DNA of 26,264 bases from Ophiothrix spiculata (lineage: Eukaryota; Echinodermata; Ophiuroidea; Amphilepidida; Ophiotrichidae), in NCBI GenBank assembly GCA_000969725.1, contig JXSR01S002736.1, one strand, 5' to 3'. The notes under the pieces are model-generated. The model saw only the letters and a program-made list of their open reading frames with translations. It did no database searches and was not told the DNA's origin. Both the position numbers and the translations under genes were made by a program. How positions within the stretch are numbered: the stretch's first letter is position 1; every line of letters begins with the position of its first letter. Below are positions 11,131 to 21,530 of the stretch, piece after piece.

Positions 11131-12587
11131 TTGGTAAAGACAACTTTTTAATCAGTCTCTTCAACAGATCTACTTTTCAGCTGTCTCTTTGAAGATTAAA
11201 GCACCATAGATTTGGGTGTTTGAGAAATTTGCTGCATCTTTGTTTACATTTTTAGTGAAGTTCAAATCTTGCTTCCTCTATTATAAATACAAAATTTATC
11301 CTACCAATATATCAGATCCAATGATCAAAATTTCCACCAGCCTTAAGCTTCCGCAACCGTAACCATGTCTTGTCATTTCCCATGTTTCTTTCCACTCCCA
11401 ATAACGTTTCAACTGTATGCACTGTTTCACAGGTAAAATAGCGGCTAGTGCAGTCACACTTCCAATGAACAGAGTATGTCATAGTCACTGATCATGATTT
11501 ATGTATAAAATCTGTTATGCATGAAAGTCACAAATGTTATCCTATATCACAGGAATATTTCATATTTTAACTTTAATTAAAGAACATCAAACTTATTAAC
11601 AGAAATGCACAGTATAGTCTTTATCTTTTAGAAAGGAAATATGGCACATAGCTGATAGTGAATGTTTGAAATGTATGATACATAGAGGTCTCTAAAGACA
11701 AATTTCATAGACATATTTCACTTTCTAGAATCCAAAATCTGCATCTTATCCATTCCATATTTACCTACTCCCATTTCTCAATGCATGTGACCACACCCAA
11801 TAACTTCAACTGAAATATCACCTAGTGCAGTGACACTTCCAATGAACAGAGTATGTCATAGTCACTGATCATGATTTATATATGAAATGTGATATGCTTG
11901 AAAGGCACAAACGTCATCCTACGTATTAAATATCACGTGGATATTTCATTTTCTAACTTTAGTTAAAAACACCAAACTTATTAACAGAAATGCACAATGT
12001 AGTCATGTATTTTAGTAAGAACATTTAGCACATAGCCAGATAGTAAATGTTTGAAATGTATGATGCATAGAGGTCTCTAAAGACAAATTTCATAGACATA
12101 TTTCACTTTCTAGAATCCAAAATCTGCATCTTATCCATCCCATATTTACCTACTCCAATTTCTCAATACATGTGACCACACCCAATAACTTCTCAACTGT
12201 ATGCACTGTTTCACAGGTGAAATAGCGGCTAGTGCAGTCACACTTCCAATGAACAGAGTATGTCATAGTCACTGATCATGATTTATGTATGAAATGTGTC
12301 ATGCATGAAAGACACAAATGTCATTCTATATATTGAATATCACTGGAATTTCATATTCTAACTTTAATTAAAGAACACCAAACTTGTTAACAGAAATGCA
12401 CAGTGTAGTCAGATTTTAGAAATAACATTAAGCACATAGCAGATAGTCAATGTTTGAAATGTATGATGCATAAAGGTCTCTAAAGACAAATTTCATAGAC
12501 ATATTTCACTTTCTTGATTCCAAAATCTGCATCTTATCCATCCCCTATTTACCTACTCCCATTTCTCAATGCATGTGACCACACCAA

Positions 12588-12988
12588 GGAATTTTTATAG
12601 GGGAACCGATATTCTCCGCCATTTTGATTTCACCGTCGTGTAAATCCTATGGGACAGCAGCCATCTTGGATTGTCGCTCATGGAGGGAGAGTTATTGTAC
12701 CTCCGGCAATTTACGGCTCCGCGTGCCACACTTCGAGAGTCTTCGCAACGGATTAGCGGGAAAATTGGCGTACTTTGATCAGAGCAAGTGGCAATACATG
12801 CTACTTGTAACGCAGACACGGTTTGCGCGTGAAACAAAATGCACACGCTCTATATGCGTCAAGTGAAGATTTACGCGATCTGCCTGGATATCGGGCCAAA
12901 CTCTGAATATATCCGGAGGTACAATAACTCTGCTCCATGAGCAACACAAGATGGCGGGGAAAATCAGTTCCACTATAAAAATTCTGTG
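12588..12988. mobile_element. 401-bp MITE with long TIRs inserted into the tandem array
   Basis: The left end (GAATTTTTATAGGGGAAC) and the right end in reverse complement (GAATTTTTATAGTGGAAC) match, and the similarity continues through CCATCTTG and GAGTTATTGTACCTCCGG on both arms. The left arm carries about 42 extra bases after its first 37. The 11-mer GACCACACCAA flanks both sides (12577-12587 and 12989-12999). Neighbouring monomers have the same site once, uninterrupted, so this is a real insertion with a target duplication. Long arms and a 9-11 bp duplication fit Mutator-like elements, but without a transposase this is an inference. The element is less AT-rich than its surroundings, and short frames on both strands here are by-products. 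Confidence 0.85.
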
Positions 12989-14145
12989 GACCACACCAAC
13001 AACTTTTCCAACACTGTTTCAAAGGTGAAATAGCGGTTAGTGCAGTCACACTTCAAATAAACAGAGTATGTCATAGTCACTGATCATGATTTATGTATGA
13101 AATGTGTTATGCATGAAAGACACAAATGACATCCTATCTATTAAATATCACAGGAACATTTCATATTCTAACTTTAATTAAAGAACACCAAACTTGTTAA
13201 CAGAAATGCGCAATGTAGTGTTATCTATTAAAAAGAACATTTAGCACATAGCAGGTTAGTAAATGTTGAAATGTATGACGAAAAGAGGTCTCTAAAGCAA
13301 ATTTCATTGAAATTTTTCACTTTCTAACTTTAAGAATCCAAAATCTGCATCTTATCCATCCTATATTTACGTTACCGCCATTTCTCATCGCATGAGACCA
13401 CTCCCATAACTTCTCAACTGTATGCACAGTTTCACAGGTGAAATAGCGTTCCAATAAACAGAGTATGTCATATAGTCACTGATCAGGATTTATGTATAAA
13501 ATGTGTTATGCTTGAAAGGCACGAACGTCATCCTGCATATTAAATATCACAGGGATATTTCATATTCAAATCCTAATTAAAGGAGATTCATATTTTAGAA
13601 TGAAATTTGGAATCAAACATAGTAAAAATGTACATAGTATAGTGTCATCTTCTAGTGAACACTTAGCACATTATCACTACTTTTATGCATGAAAGTTGAA
13701 AATGTAAAGTATATATTAAATCATGGTAATTATTTGCCTTCTTACTTTAGTGTGCCTGTTAGTTATTTCTCTGACCCCCAAGACCAGTTAAAAGGCCACT
13801 ATTAGTTCTCATTGTGATATTGATTTTGAATGGCATAGTTCAGATGTCCCTGCCGTCAGGAAACTTATACCGGATTACGGCAATGGCTTGATGTATTAAT
13901 AATTTGGGTCAAAAATTGAGCAGAGTTCTCAGTAGACAGGGATGACGGAGGGAGAACAAGTATAGCTGAGTTCTCCTTTAATACTTATAGGTACCTGAGG
14001 GTCTGAGGAATTTATGATAGTTGCATTATTAGAGAACACCAAACTTGGCACAAAGTGTAATCCTATCTTCTTTATCACATTTAGCACATGACAAGGTTTT
14101 TAAACTGTTTTATGCATGAGTCACAAAGGAAAGTTTCAGAAAGTA

Positions 14146-14321
14146 ATATTTCATTTTCTAACTTAAACGATAAGAATCTTGCATGCGCGTCTTGTCCAAC
14201 CTTATTTTAACTAGTACTCTTCCTCTGATCACGTGGATATTTCATTTTCTAACTTAAACGATAAGAATCTTGCATGCGCGTCTTGTCCAACCTTATTTTA
14301 ACTAGTACTCTTCCTCTGATC
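14146..14321 (+). repeat. perfect 85-bp tandem duplication, period 91
   Basis: Bases 14146-14230 and 14237-14321 are identical by eye, separated by ACGTGG. The duplicated text starts with ATATTTCATTTTCTAAC, which is also part of the larger array monomer. The second copy is preceded by ATCACGTGG exactly as in the array monomer at 11932, so the second copy keeps the ancestral left junction. Perfect identity inside a decayed array points to a recent event or an assembly artefact. Confidence 0.88.
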
Positions 14322-14935
14322 TCCCAGTTGCATGAGGTGCTAAAGGCATTGTTTTGTCAGTACACAGCAGTGTTATTACCTATTATACATGGATATGTTT
14401 TGTCGTCCCTCGATGTATGTGACCACTTCCAATGTTTTAACTGCATGTACCGTAATAGCAAATGCATTTCACAGGTAAAACGAACATAGTCACCAATTGT
14501 GATATATGTATGGAAAGTGTTATGCATGTACCACATAAATGTCATCTTTTATATTAAATTTCACAGGAATATTCTCTTGTTCAAATTAAAAATAGATCCA
14601 ACAGAATTTGAAGGGAATATCAAGGGAATTGCCCTGTCACATCAGTGTGATGTGTCAAGATATATGTTCTGCATGGGAGACATAAATGTCATCCTGCATT
14701 CCAGATACCGTAGAAATATCACACGAAGGAATCTATACACGGAAACATTCATTAAACAGGTTATAAATATGCATGATATTTTTAGGAAAAACTAAGTAGC
14801 TACAGTTTAGTCATACCTTCCAAAAGATAATCATCTGTCATGAGTTCAAAGCGGAGCATTTCATGAACATATTTTGTGCATGTAAATCATTGACTTATTA
14901 TCTACTATGTCAAATATTGCACTTTTTGTAAGTAT

Positions 14936-15447
14936 TTAAAGGGGCATTGGACAAAATTTCGAAATTTTATTTGAGGATGATTTACACTTCACATGCTAGA
15001 CAATAACACTTATTAATAAATATTGGGAACATTTTGATCAAAACCTTCAGAAAGTCAAAAATTTCAATTTCATTTTGTTTTTTGATCTTGGGTATGAGGC
15101 TATTCTCTAAACGTATTTATTGAAGCTATATATAAAGAAATAGCCAAAGATTCGTTTGTAAAACATTCCGTTCACATCAAAGATTGCAGATAAATCAAAA
15201 GAAGTTTGAAGTTTGCATTAGATCTCCCAAAAAGGCCAATTTTAAAAATTCAACTATAGAGGGCAGTATTTAGTCGACAACGATAATTAGAAATAAAAGA
15301 ATATCTAAACATTTTGATATAAAGGGTTTGAATTTGATTTTGAAACTTTGCATACTCTCATTATTACTGCTAATATATGCAAAAAAATCTCAAAAAGCAT
15401 GGGGGAAAATTTGGGGATGATGCTGAACTTGTCCAATGCCCCTTTAA
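14936..15447. mobile_element. TTAA-flanked MITE (piggyBac-type target), 504 bp between TTAAs
   Basis: TTAA at 14936-14939 precedes AGGGGCATTGGACAA. At the other end TTGTCCAATG... reads as the reverse complement and is followed by TTAA at 15444-15447. A duplicated TTAA immediately outside the inverted repeats is the hallmark of piggyBac-type insertion. The terminal bases differ from the CCC start usual in that superfamily, so the link rests mainly on the target site. The interior is AT-rich without a transposase. Confidence 0.75.
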
Positions 15448-16379
15448 TTTTAACAATTAAAGCTCATTTGATATATGGTGGTAGCTTAAACCACCGGTGT
15501 TGTCGACACCTTTCAGGATCATTCGGTACATGACACTCCGTTGAAAAGTGTCATGCATTTTTAAGCTCAGTGTCATGCTACAACATGACATAAACGTAAT
15601 GTCATGCCAAAGCATCTGAATCTTTAAAACATTTTTTGACCAGATAATCTATTATTTAGTAGAAATTGTGCAAATACATAGTGGTCGGGATGGTGGTCCA
15701 AAGGAGTGGCGAACCAGACGAGATACTATCTAATATTTATAAAACATTTTGCATGTAAAGTCAGGCAGCTAAACACATTCAGTCAGAGAGTAGGAGCAAG
15801 AATCTCTCAGTGTTGATTATGGGCTAAATATTAGTTTGTTTAAGGGGCAGATTTAAGGGGGAAGCCCCTCTTATTTATGCATATCAAAGCCTGACTTTGA
15901 GTGTGTGCCGAGCTTGATACCGCTTTTCATGATTTTGGTCCTGAAAATAATTGTTGTGTTCGAAAACAGCATCAAATGAGTAAATTTTGGTAGAATTTTT
16001 CAAAACAGTCGTAAAACAGGACTCTATTCCCTTCAAATCCCTTTAAGTCACCTTTAGGCCGTTGCTCCCTTGTGCCTTTAACTTCATCTTCAAGCATTGC
16101 AATCCAATTTTACACCTTCTTACATACATACATGTGATGTAGAATTTCAAAAATGTTTTAATGCGGTATCTAATGATATGCGTAAGTACTCTTAATTCTC
16201 ATTTTGTTATACATGAGATGATAGCTATACATCAATGATATTACCAGATTTTATGGATAAGTTAAGAAAACTGAACAAACTAATTTTCAGAATTGAAGAA
16301 ATTGAGGCAACTTTATTCACAATGTTATCAAAACATGTCATAAACCTTGATCTATATGTTCAGAATCTGTAATCCATGA
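15448..16379. other. unassigned AT-rich DNA with a short hairpin
   Basis: Contains the hairpin at 15529-15555 and several further GTCATG motifs up to 15607. A second short inverted repeat (GGGGC with GCCCC) lies at about 15843-15870. No gene is supported. Confidence 0.5.
15529..15555 (+). other. short perfect hairpin within a GTCATG cluster
   Basis: CATGACACT (15529-15537) pairs perfectly with AGTGTCATG (15547-15555) across a 9-base loop. Further GTCATG or CATGAC words follow at about 15573, 15586 and 15601. It could be part of a degenerate repeat or a cluster of binding sites; nothing decides this. Confidence 0.5.
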
Positions 16380-16960
16380 TTTTGCTTCACACACAATTTG
16401 CAATTTGTTAGATTGGAAGTTATCATAATATTATGATTATATACTTTGCCAGGAAAGCATATCATGGAGTTGATCATCGTGTAAATTTTAAAGATGAAAC
16501 TTGTTAAGCTTGCGTACGTGATATGAAATGAGATGATCGTTATTCTACGAAATTTGTTATCGATCGGTTAAAACTTGTTAGGATTAAACAGAATGTTATC
16601 CAAATAAGAGTGGATGATTTATTGCTTCCTACACAAATTAAGGAAATTTTTTAGGCTTGCATAAAATAAGAAAAAAAACACCCAAGTTATTAGAATTTTT
16701 GTGATTACCCAGAATATTTTTCCAAAGTAGGCTTACTTAAAGATAAAAATGATTTTCAATGAATGTTGTTTTTACTAGATTCAAAGTTGTTAGAATTCGA
16801 ATTATTACTTGGAATGTTTATCTTGAATTTAATGAAATTGATTAGGCTTGCATAGTTCATATCAAATAAGATTATTTTGTTTTAATTAGATTCAAAGTTA
16901 CTAGAATTTTTTTTATAATTACTTTGGATGATATATTGCCCCAATTTATTTCTCCAGTGG
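16380..16960 (+). repeat. degenerate tandem repeat, spacing about 110-180 bp
   Basis: A motif approximating AGATTCAAAGTTGTTAGAATT followed by ATTACT(T)GGAATGTT recurs, with substitutions, near 16395, 16570, 16684, 16779 and 16890. The phrase AGGCTTGCAT with a following ATAAG recurs between copies. Copies are diverged and spacing is irregular, so this is an old array. Confidence 0.6.
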
Positions 16961-17674
16961 CATAGCCCATGGGTGTTTTTTTGTGTAGGGGAATGCTTAT
17001 CAAATTTTGATGAAATCTTGAATTTTTATTATTGGCCTCATATCAAATTATGATCAGAGCAATTAATTTGAAATTGTAATTTTATAGTCTCTATCAATTT
17101 CATTTCCTGGCATAATGTCACCATTGCCTACACAATTTCATTGATCAAATTTCAAATTTTAAAGGAGGCTTCTTTTAGATTTCATTTGTGATTTTATATT
17201 TGACTTTTGGACACAAAGTTTAGATCAGGCTAGATGGATGTTATTTTGACATCTCGGGTTTTATAGGATGAGACAACCATGGTATGATAATTCACCTCAG
17301 AGAGGCTTTGCTTGAATAATTAATTAAAGGTCGAAATAGGAATTTTTGGAATCAAGCGTCCGTTAGGTCCCAAGTAAGGGATTATGGTAATTTTGAGAGT
17401 CGGGATCAAATATTTTATTCAGCATTTGTGTTAGAATTGTGTAAAGTAAAAATCTCTGACAAAATTTGAATCTCTGAACAAAACTCAGTTCATTCATAAT
17501 ACTTTGGTAGACATTTTCACTCCCTAGATTTCCCTGCATGTGACCAATTTGTGCAAGGATGATGAATGGCTTGCTCACTGCATGCTTGGTCAGTGGTGAA
17601 GGTAACCAGTAATTTCCTGGATGCTTTAAGAAATTGGACTACAAGATGCAAAGACACCACATCCATCATGTTTG
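16961..17674. other. unassigned AT-rich DNA
   Basis: No gene, RNA or paired repeat supported. Minus-strand short frames at 17363-17702 have no recognisable features. Confidence 0.5.
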
Positions 17675-18158
17675 TACCCTGGGGTGGGGGTGGGACACTC
17701 AACTTTCAGTTATGTGCCATGTGTCACCAAAAAGACCACGCTTTTTTCACTCACTCTCACCTAAAGACCCTGTATTTTTACCAACTGTCACTCAATGAGC
17801 CCTTTTTTTAATCCTTGTCACCAAATGAATCTGACACACCTTTGTCACTGAAAGACCAATCATTTTCTTAATTTGATGTTTTTTTGTTTGTTTTTTTGCA
17901 AATTTTGCTGAATTTGTCAAAATTTTGAGTTTTTTAGTCATTTTGACCCGATACGACCATATTCTCATATGAATTTACCCAATGGTCATTTTGACTCGAT
18001 ACGACCATATTCTCATATGAATTTACCCAATGGTCCCATATTTGTATGCTCTTCGTCACTGAAAGACTCCCTTTTTGACCCAATTTTGTCACCAATAGAC
18101 CCTACTTCCGAGTTACGAGGTAGCAGTAGTATTTCACTGTTCTATATTAGTACCCCCG
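17675..18158 (-). mobile_element. interspersed element with GTCACC/AAAGACC subrepeats
   Basis: The plus strand shows repeated variants of GTCACCAAAAGACC (17734, 17757, 17787, 17817, 17845, 18055, 18087), each followed by a T-rich stretch. The left end is G-rich (GGGGTGGGGGTGGGACACT) and the right end in reverse complement begins GGGGGTACTA, so the ends may be short imperfect inverted repeats. I recall similar GGGTCTTT-GGTGACA elements as common in marine invertebrate genomes. Orientation is arbitrary. No coding capacity. Confidence 0.6.
17938..18033 (+). repeat. 48-bp tandem duplication inside the GTCACC element
   Basis: Two 48-bp units starting at 17938 and 17986 with TCATTTTGAC and ending in ACCCAATGG differ by one base (GACCCG versus GACTCG). 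Such internal expansion suggests a recent slippage event. Confidence 0.85.
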
Positions 18159-18274
18159 CTAAAATAACCAGCTAGTTTGTAGGCAGGAATGGATTAAAAA
18201 AGTTGGAAAATTCAGGTCGACATAAAAGCAAATTATAACCCACCAGTATCATTAACCTGTCTGCTAGTGCCTGT

Positions 18275-18420
18275 GATTAATTAGTCCTGGCTTAATTAAT
18301 CGGTGAATTATTTATACCGTTTTGCAAATATTACACCGAGGCACATTAATCGTTATAATCCCTAGCAACAAATGTACTTCCGTTTGCTTTGATCATTTTA
18401 ATGACACGGATTTGAAAATC
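18275..18420. promoter_or_regulatory. possible enhancer-like cluster of transcription-factor sites
   Basis: A perfect 9-bp inverted pair GATTAATTA / TAATTAATC (18275-18283, 18293-18301) holds homeodomain cores. An Otx-type TAATCC lies at 18356-18361, and the next bases CCTAGCAAC match an RFX X-box half-site in reverse. The segment lies between repeats and is itself repeat-free as far as I can see. All sites are short and expected by chance at some rate, so this is a weak call. Confidence 0.25.
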
Positions 18421-18558
18421 AATGAATGTTTGGTAGTAGTGTGTAGGCGAAGTTATTTAAAATCTTTTGGTATAAATATCAACTTGTGAAATCAAAATTT
18501 TCAAGATACAGTTCAAAGTGCTATTGAATGCTGCAGGAGACCATTTATAACATAACCT

Positions 18559-18885
18559 TAATGCTACCTAGTACTAAAAGGTACTATCGGATAAAATCAA
18601 GAAAATAACGTCATAGACGGGAGATATTTGTAGGCTCCCAAAGGCAGCGCCCGCCCCTTGGCTTGGTATTGCTTGACTTTGGATTGGGATGCTAACGCTA
18701 CCTAGTACTAAAAAGTACTATCGGATAAAATCAAGAAAATAGTCTAAGTCCAATAACGTCATAGACGGGAGATATATGTAGGCACCAAATCGCTGCCAGG
18801 CAGCGCCCGCCCCGTGGCTTGGTATTGCTTGACTTTGGATTGGGATGCGAGAGGTCCCGAGTTCGAGTCCCGCGTTCGAATGAGT
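18559..18885 (+). mobile_element. tandem dimer of a repeat with a tRNA-Pro-like promoter region
   Basis: Two copies starting with GCTACCTAGTACTAAAA (18563 and 18697) share CGGATAAAATCAAGAAAATA, ACGTCATAGACGGGAGATAT, GGCAGCGCCCGCCC and GGCTTGGTATTGCTTGACTT. Copy 1 stops at GGGATGC, directly joined to copy 2. Copy 2 continues through GAGAGGTCCCGAGTTCGAGT, close to the T-arm of animal tRNA-Pro, with a B box at 18860-18870 and an A-box-like TGGCTTGGTAT at 18815, 45 bases apart. TTTGG follows where the tRNA-Pro anticodon loop would be. T-stem pairing is broken, so it is not a functional tRNA. The most likely identity is a SINE head preceded by a duplicated unit. Confidence 0.65.
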
Positions 18886-19679
18886 GAAAATAGCAATTTT
18901 TTATGTAGGAATTTCCAAGAAGATAGGTTTTAAACGTCCCAGGGTTAGGGTTAACAAGTTTCCATTATTGTTATTATTGTAATATATACTTAAATTCCTT
19001 TTTAAGTTTGTTTTCACTAACCTAACATTTTACTATGAGAAACTGTCATGTAGCATTTAAAAAAAGCAAATACATTTTGTTTAGGTCACTAAAAGCTGTC
19101 AAATGTCCATAATTTTTTTTAATATATGAAATTATCACATCTGTTGTGTAATCTTAGATGGGTTTAGTACAAAATATACTGGTTTAGGTTTCTAAAATTG
19201 TGAAACATCGGCAATACTCAATGAGAAATGTGAAATTAACACCGATATTGAGCGACTCCCAGAGGGTGTACTATAGCCAGACAAGCCATATAGATTTCTA
19301 GTCAAGTACACTTGGCTCATCATTGCCCGAATGTCACCGCTAAGAGCATCGCTACAAGTCCAAGTCTTCTCACTGGACCATTAATTGATATTGTTTTATT
19401 GATCAACCGTGTCTTGAAGAGGAAGAGTGCCAAGTCATTGTATGATACTATCGATTTATTTTGAAGAGCTTGGTGATTGAAATTACCCCAAAGGTTCATC
19501 ATAATTGAGATTCATAGTTTGCCCCAAGTTGTATCATTAGACCATTGATATTCTGTCACTGATTAAGTTTTAGCCTGAGAGTAGAGTGATAAACCTTTAT
19601 ACTGTTGCCTTTCTGGAATGATATTACCTTTAGGGAGCATATAATTATTGATGGAAAGGTTAGGTAGGTTATGTTATTG
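18886..19679. other. SINE-like tail then unassigned AT-rich DNA
   Basis: The first 80 bases may be the tail of the tRNA-like element. They include GGGTTAGGGTTAAC at 18942-18955, two telomere-like units that are too short to be an interstitial telomere array. The rest shows no gene or repeat. Confidence 0.45.
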
Positions 19680-20390
19680 AACTATTTATAAGATATTCTA
19701 GCATCAATCAGTTTGGTCCCGAGCCTTAGGAGGGAAGAAATAATATATGAGATGACTCAATGTGAACAGACTGAAATCATTCTGAAAGTAGCAAATGAAA
19801 TATATATAGGTCTTGTCTTATGTAATTGAACTATTTCCAAATCTTAAGGCATCAGCTGGGCTTGGGCCTGAGGAAGAACAGTCCATAAAGATGATACAAC
19901 GTGAACAGACTAAACTAATCCTGAAGGCCAACTATCAAAATCTTGTCTTATCAAAGTATTGTGATAAACGTTTTTGAACTATGTATAAGATCTTAAGGCA
20001 TCAGCTGGATTTAGGCCTTCGGACGAATAATATATGAGATAATTCAATATGAACAGACTGAAATCATCTGAAGGCTAACTATTAAAATCTAGCCTTATCA
20101 AAGTTTTATTATAACTTTATATAAGATCTTAAAGCATCAGCTAAATTTGGGACCTTAAGGAGAATAATATATGAGATGATTCAATGTGAAGAGACTGAAA
20201 TCACCTTGAAAGGTTAGCTATCATAATCTTGTCTTATCAAAGTTTTTTTACGTTATGTATCTATTAATAAGATTGTTAAAGACATTGATTGAGTTTGGAC
20301 CTGAGGAGGAGAAATATTCACTTGAAGGGTTGATATACTGCTGATCCCAAAGGCTGGCTATCAAAATATTGTGATCAAATCGTCAAAGCT
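19680..20390 (+). repeat. tandem array of a roughly 140-bp unit, about five diverged copies
   Basis: GAACAGACTGAAATCA and close variants occur at about 19763, 19903, 20051 and 20188, with periods of 140, 148 and 137. Each unit also carries ATAAGATCTTAAGGCATCAGCT, GAATAATATATGAGATGA and AATCTTGTCTTATCAAAG in the same order. The last unit (20270-20390) is strongly decayed. No frame spans the unit. Confidence 0.8.
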
Positions 20391-21530
20391 TTTTGTCATG
20401 AATCTTGCTTTATTGATCAAAATAGCCCTAAAGAACCGAAATCTTATCATCAAAATATGGTCTTTGCCTGATTTGCCCTGTTACGTGAAGCTTTTTAAAA
20501 GTATTGCTAAGTATTACCAAGTGCTCTAAATGATGATAATGATAACAGACTGGTATGGACCTTATATTTAGATATTCGGAAACAATTGTTGCTTGATTAT
20601 TTTGCAAACCCAAAATTGAATGAGCAGAATGATCAGTGCACTAACGTCTTACCAATAGCCCGCTGTAGCCCAGATATCATTCTCATTATGTGGTCGTATG
20701 CAAGTTTGGGTACCATATGCTTTTAGGTTTTCCCCCAAATATGTTTTTTTTTCTGTATCTAAAATTGAATTTCTTTCCCAAATTCTGTTCTAAAGACTTG
20801 GGTAAAGCTTCATTAAATTCTTATTTGGTCTACAAGTGACATTAAAACACTTTTATGATATATTTGCTCTTTCTACACATATGAACCCTAAATAAGTACA
20901 TTTATTAAAATCATAAAAAGGGGTCACTAATAGCAAGCACTAATTGATGATAGGACTTAAAATCTATGTTTGATAAATAACTTAATGGAAGTCCCCTGCA
21001 CTTTCATAAAGATCTGACAAGAAGTTCGCATGACATTCAAATGAAAGGGGTGGATATGTATCGTTTCATCGCTTCCTGCATGCATGTTTGACATGAGCAA
21101 ACGAAATGAGCAAAATGTGTCAATGTTGATGCGTAGACGGCTGGTGTGTATCTCACAATGCTTTTAGTCTTGGAGTGAGAGTGAAGAGATGGGAGTATTA
21201 ACCAATGGCATGCTACAATGGATTTTTGACTTGGTTGACAACCTGCCTAGATTGTTTCTTCCATTTTGAATATAATTATTTTAGCATTTAAACCTTGTAT
21301 TTTGCATTTTGTAAATGTAGTTTATTATCTTTTTTTGTTATAAGTAGCCACGGAAGATTCAGTTCTTGACCTTTTTTTTCATGAAGTTGACTGTAGGTAT
21401 TTTTGACCATAATGGTGAGATATTTAAGGGTTAAACTAAAACAAAAATAACAGATAGTGAACTCTAACATGCAAATGGTTAAGAAAGATTAATGTGCCTT
21501 TACAAGCTCGCACTGTGAAAGTGGTTATAA
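20391..21530. other. unassigned AT-rich DNA
   Basis: No gene, RNA or paired repeat is supported. Short minus-strand frames at 20428-20613 and 21288-21470 show no features. Confidence 0.5.

Larger units (their letters stand above)
11315..14800 (+). repeat. tandem array of a roughly 400-bp monomer, five clear copies plus decayed ones
   Basis: The anchor GTCACTGATCATGATTTA recurs at 11484, 11861, 12268 and 13076, with one change at 13475 and a decayed version near 14489. Spacings are 377, 407, 808 (one monomer plus a 401-bp insertion), 399 and about 1010. Other shared blocks are CACTGTTTCACAGG, TAGTGCAGTCACACTTC, GAACACCAAACTT, AGGTCTCTAAAG and CAAAATCTGCATCTTATCC. Most full monomers carry the perfect palindrome CTTTAATTAAAG (11571, 12362, 13182). 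The unit has no long frame. Copy 2 lacks about 22 bp near its start. From about 13740 the array is broken by unique sequence (13740-14030) and the remaining units are degenerate. It resembles a small dispersed satellite block rather than a gene-derived repeat. Confidence 0.88.

Noticed and set aside
10844-11192. Frames of 106 and 87 codons on opposite strands
   Set aside because: Both overlap the MITE fragment at 10997-11130, and similar translated text appears in the second MITE, so the similarity is repeat-derived.
12595-13049. Frames of 71-83 codons on both strands
   Set aside because: All lie within or across the 401-bp MITE with no protein-level signal.
13740-14030. Separate insertion inside the roughly 400-bp array
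   Set aside because: The segment does not match the monomer, but I found no inverted ends or target duplication, so it may simply be diverged or unique DNA.
14499-14795. 98-codon plus-strand frame
   Set aside because: Lies in decayed units of the roughly 400-bp array; homologous monomers do not keep the frame open.
18805-18885. tRNA-Pro gene
   Set aside because: B box and T-arm region resemble tRNA-Pro, but the T-stem is mispaired and no acceptor stem forms; it belongs to a repeat.
18942-18955. Interstitial telomere repeat
   Set aside because: Only about two TTAGGG units, expected by chance.
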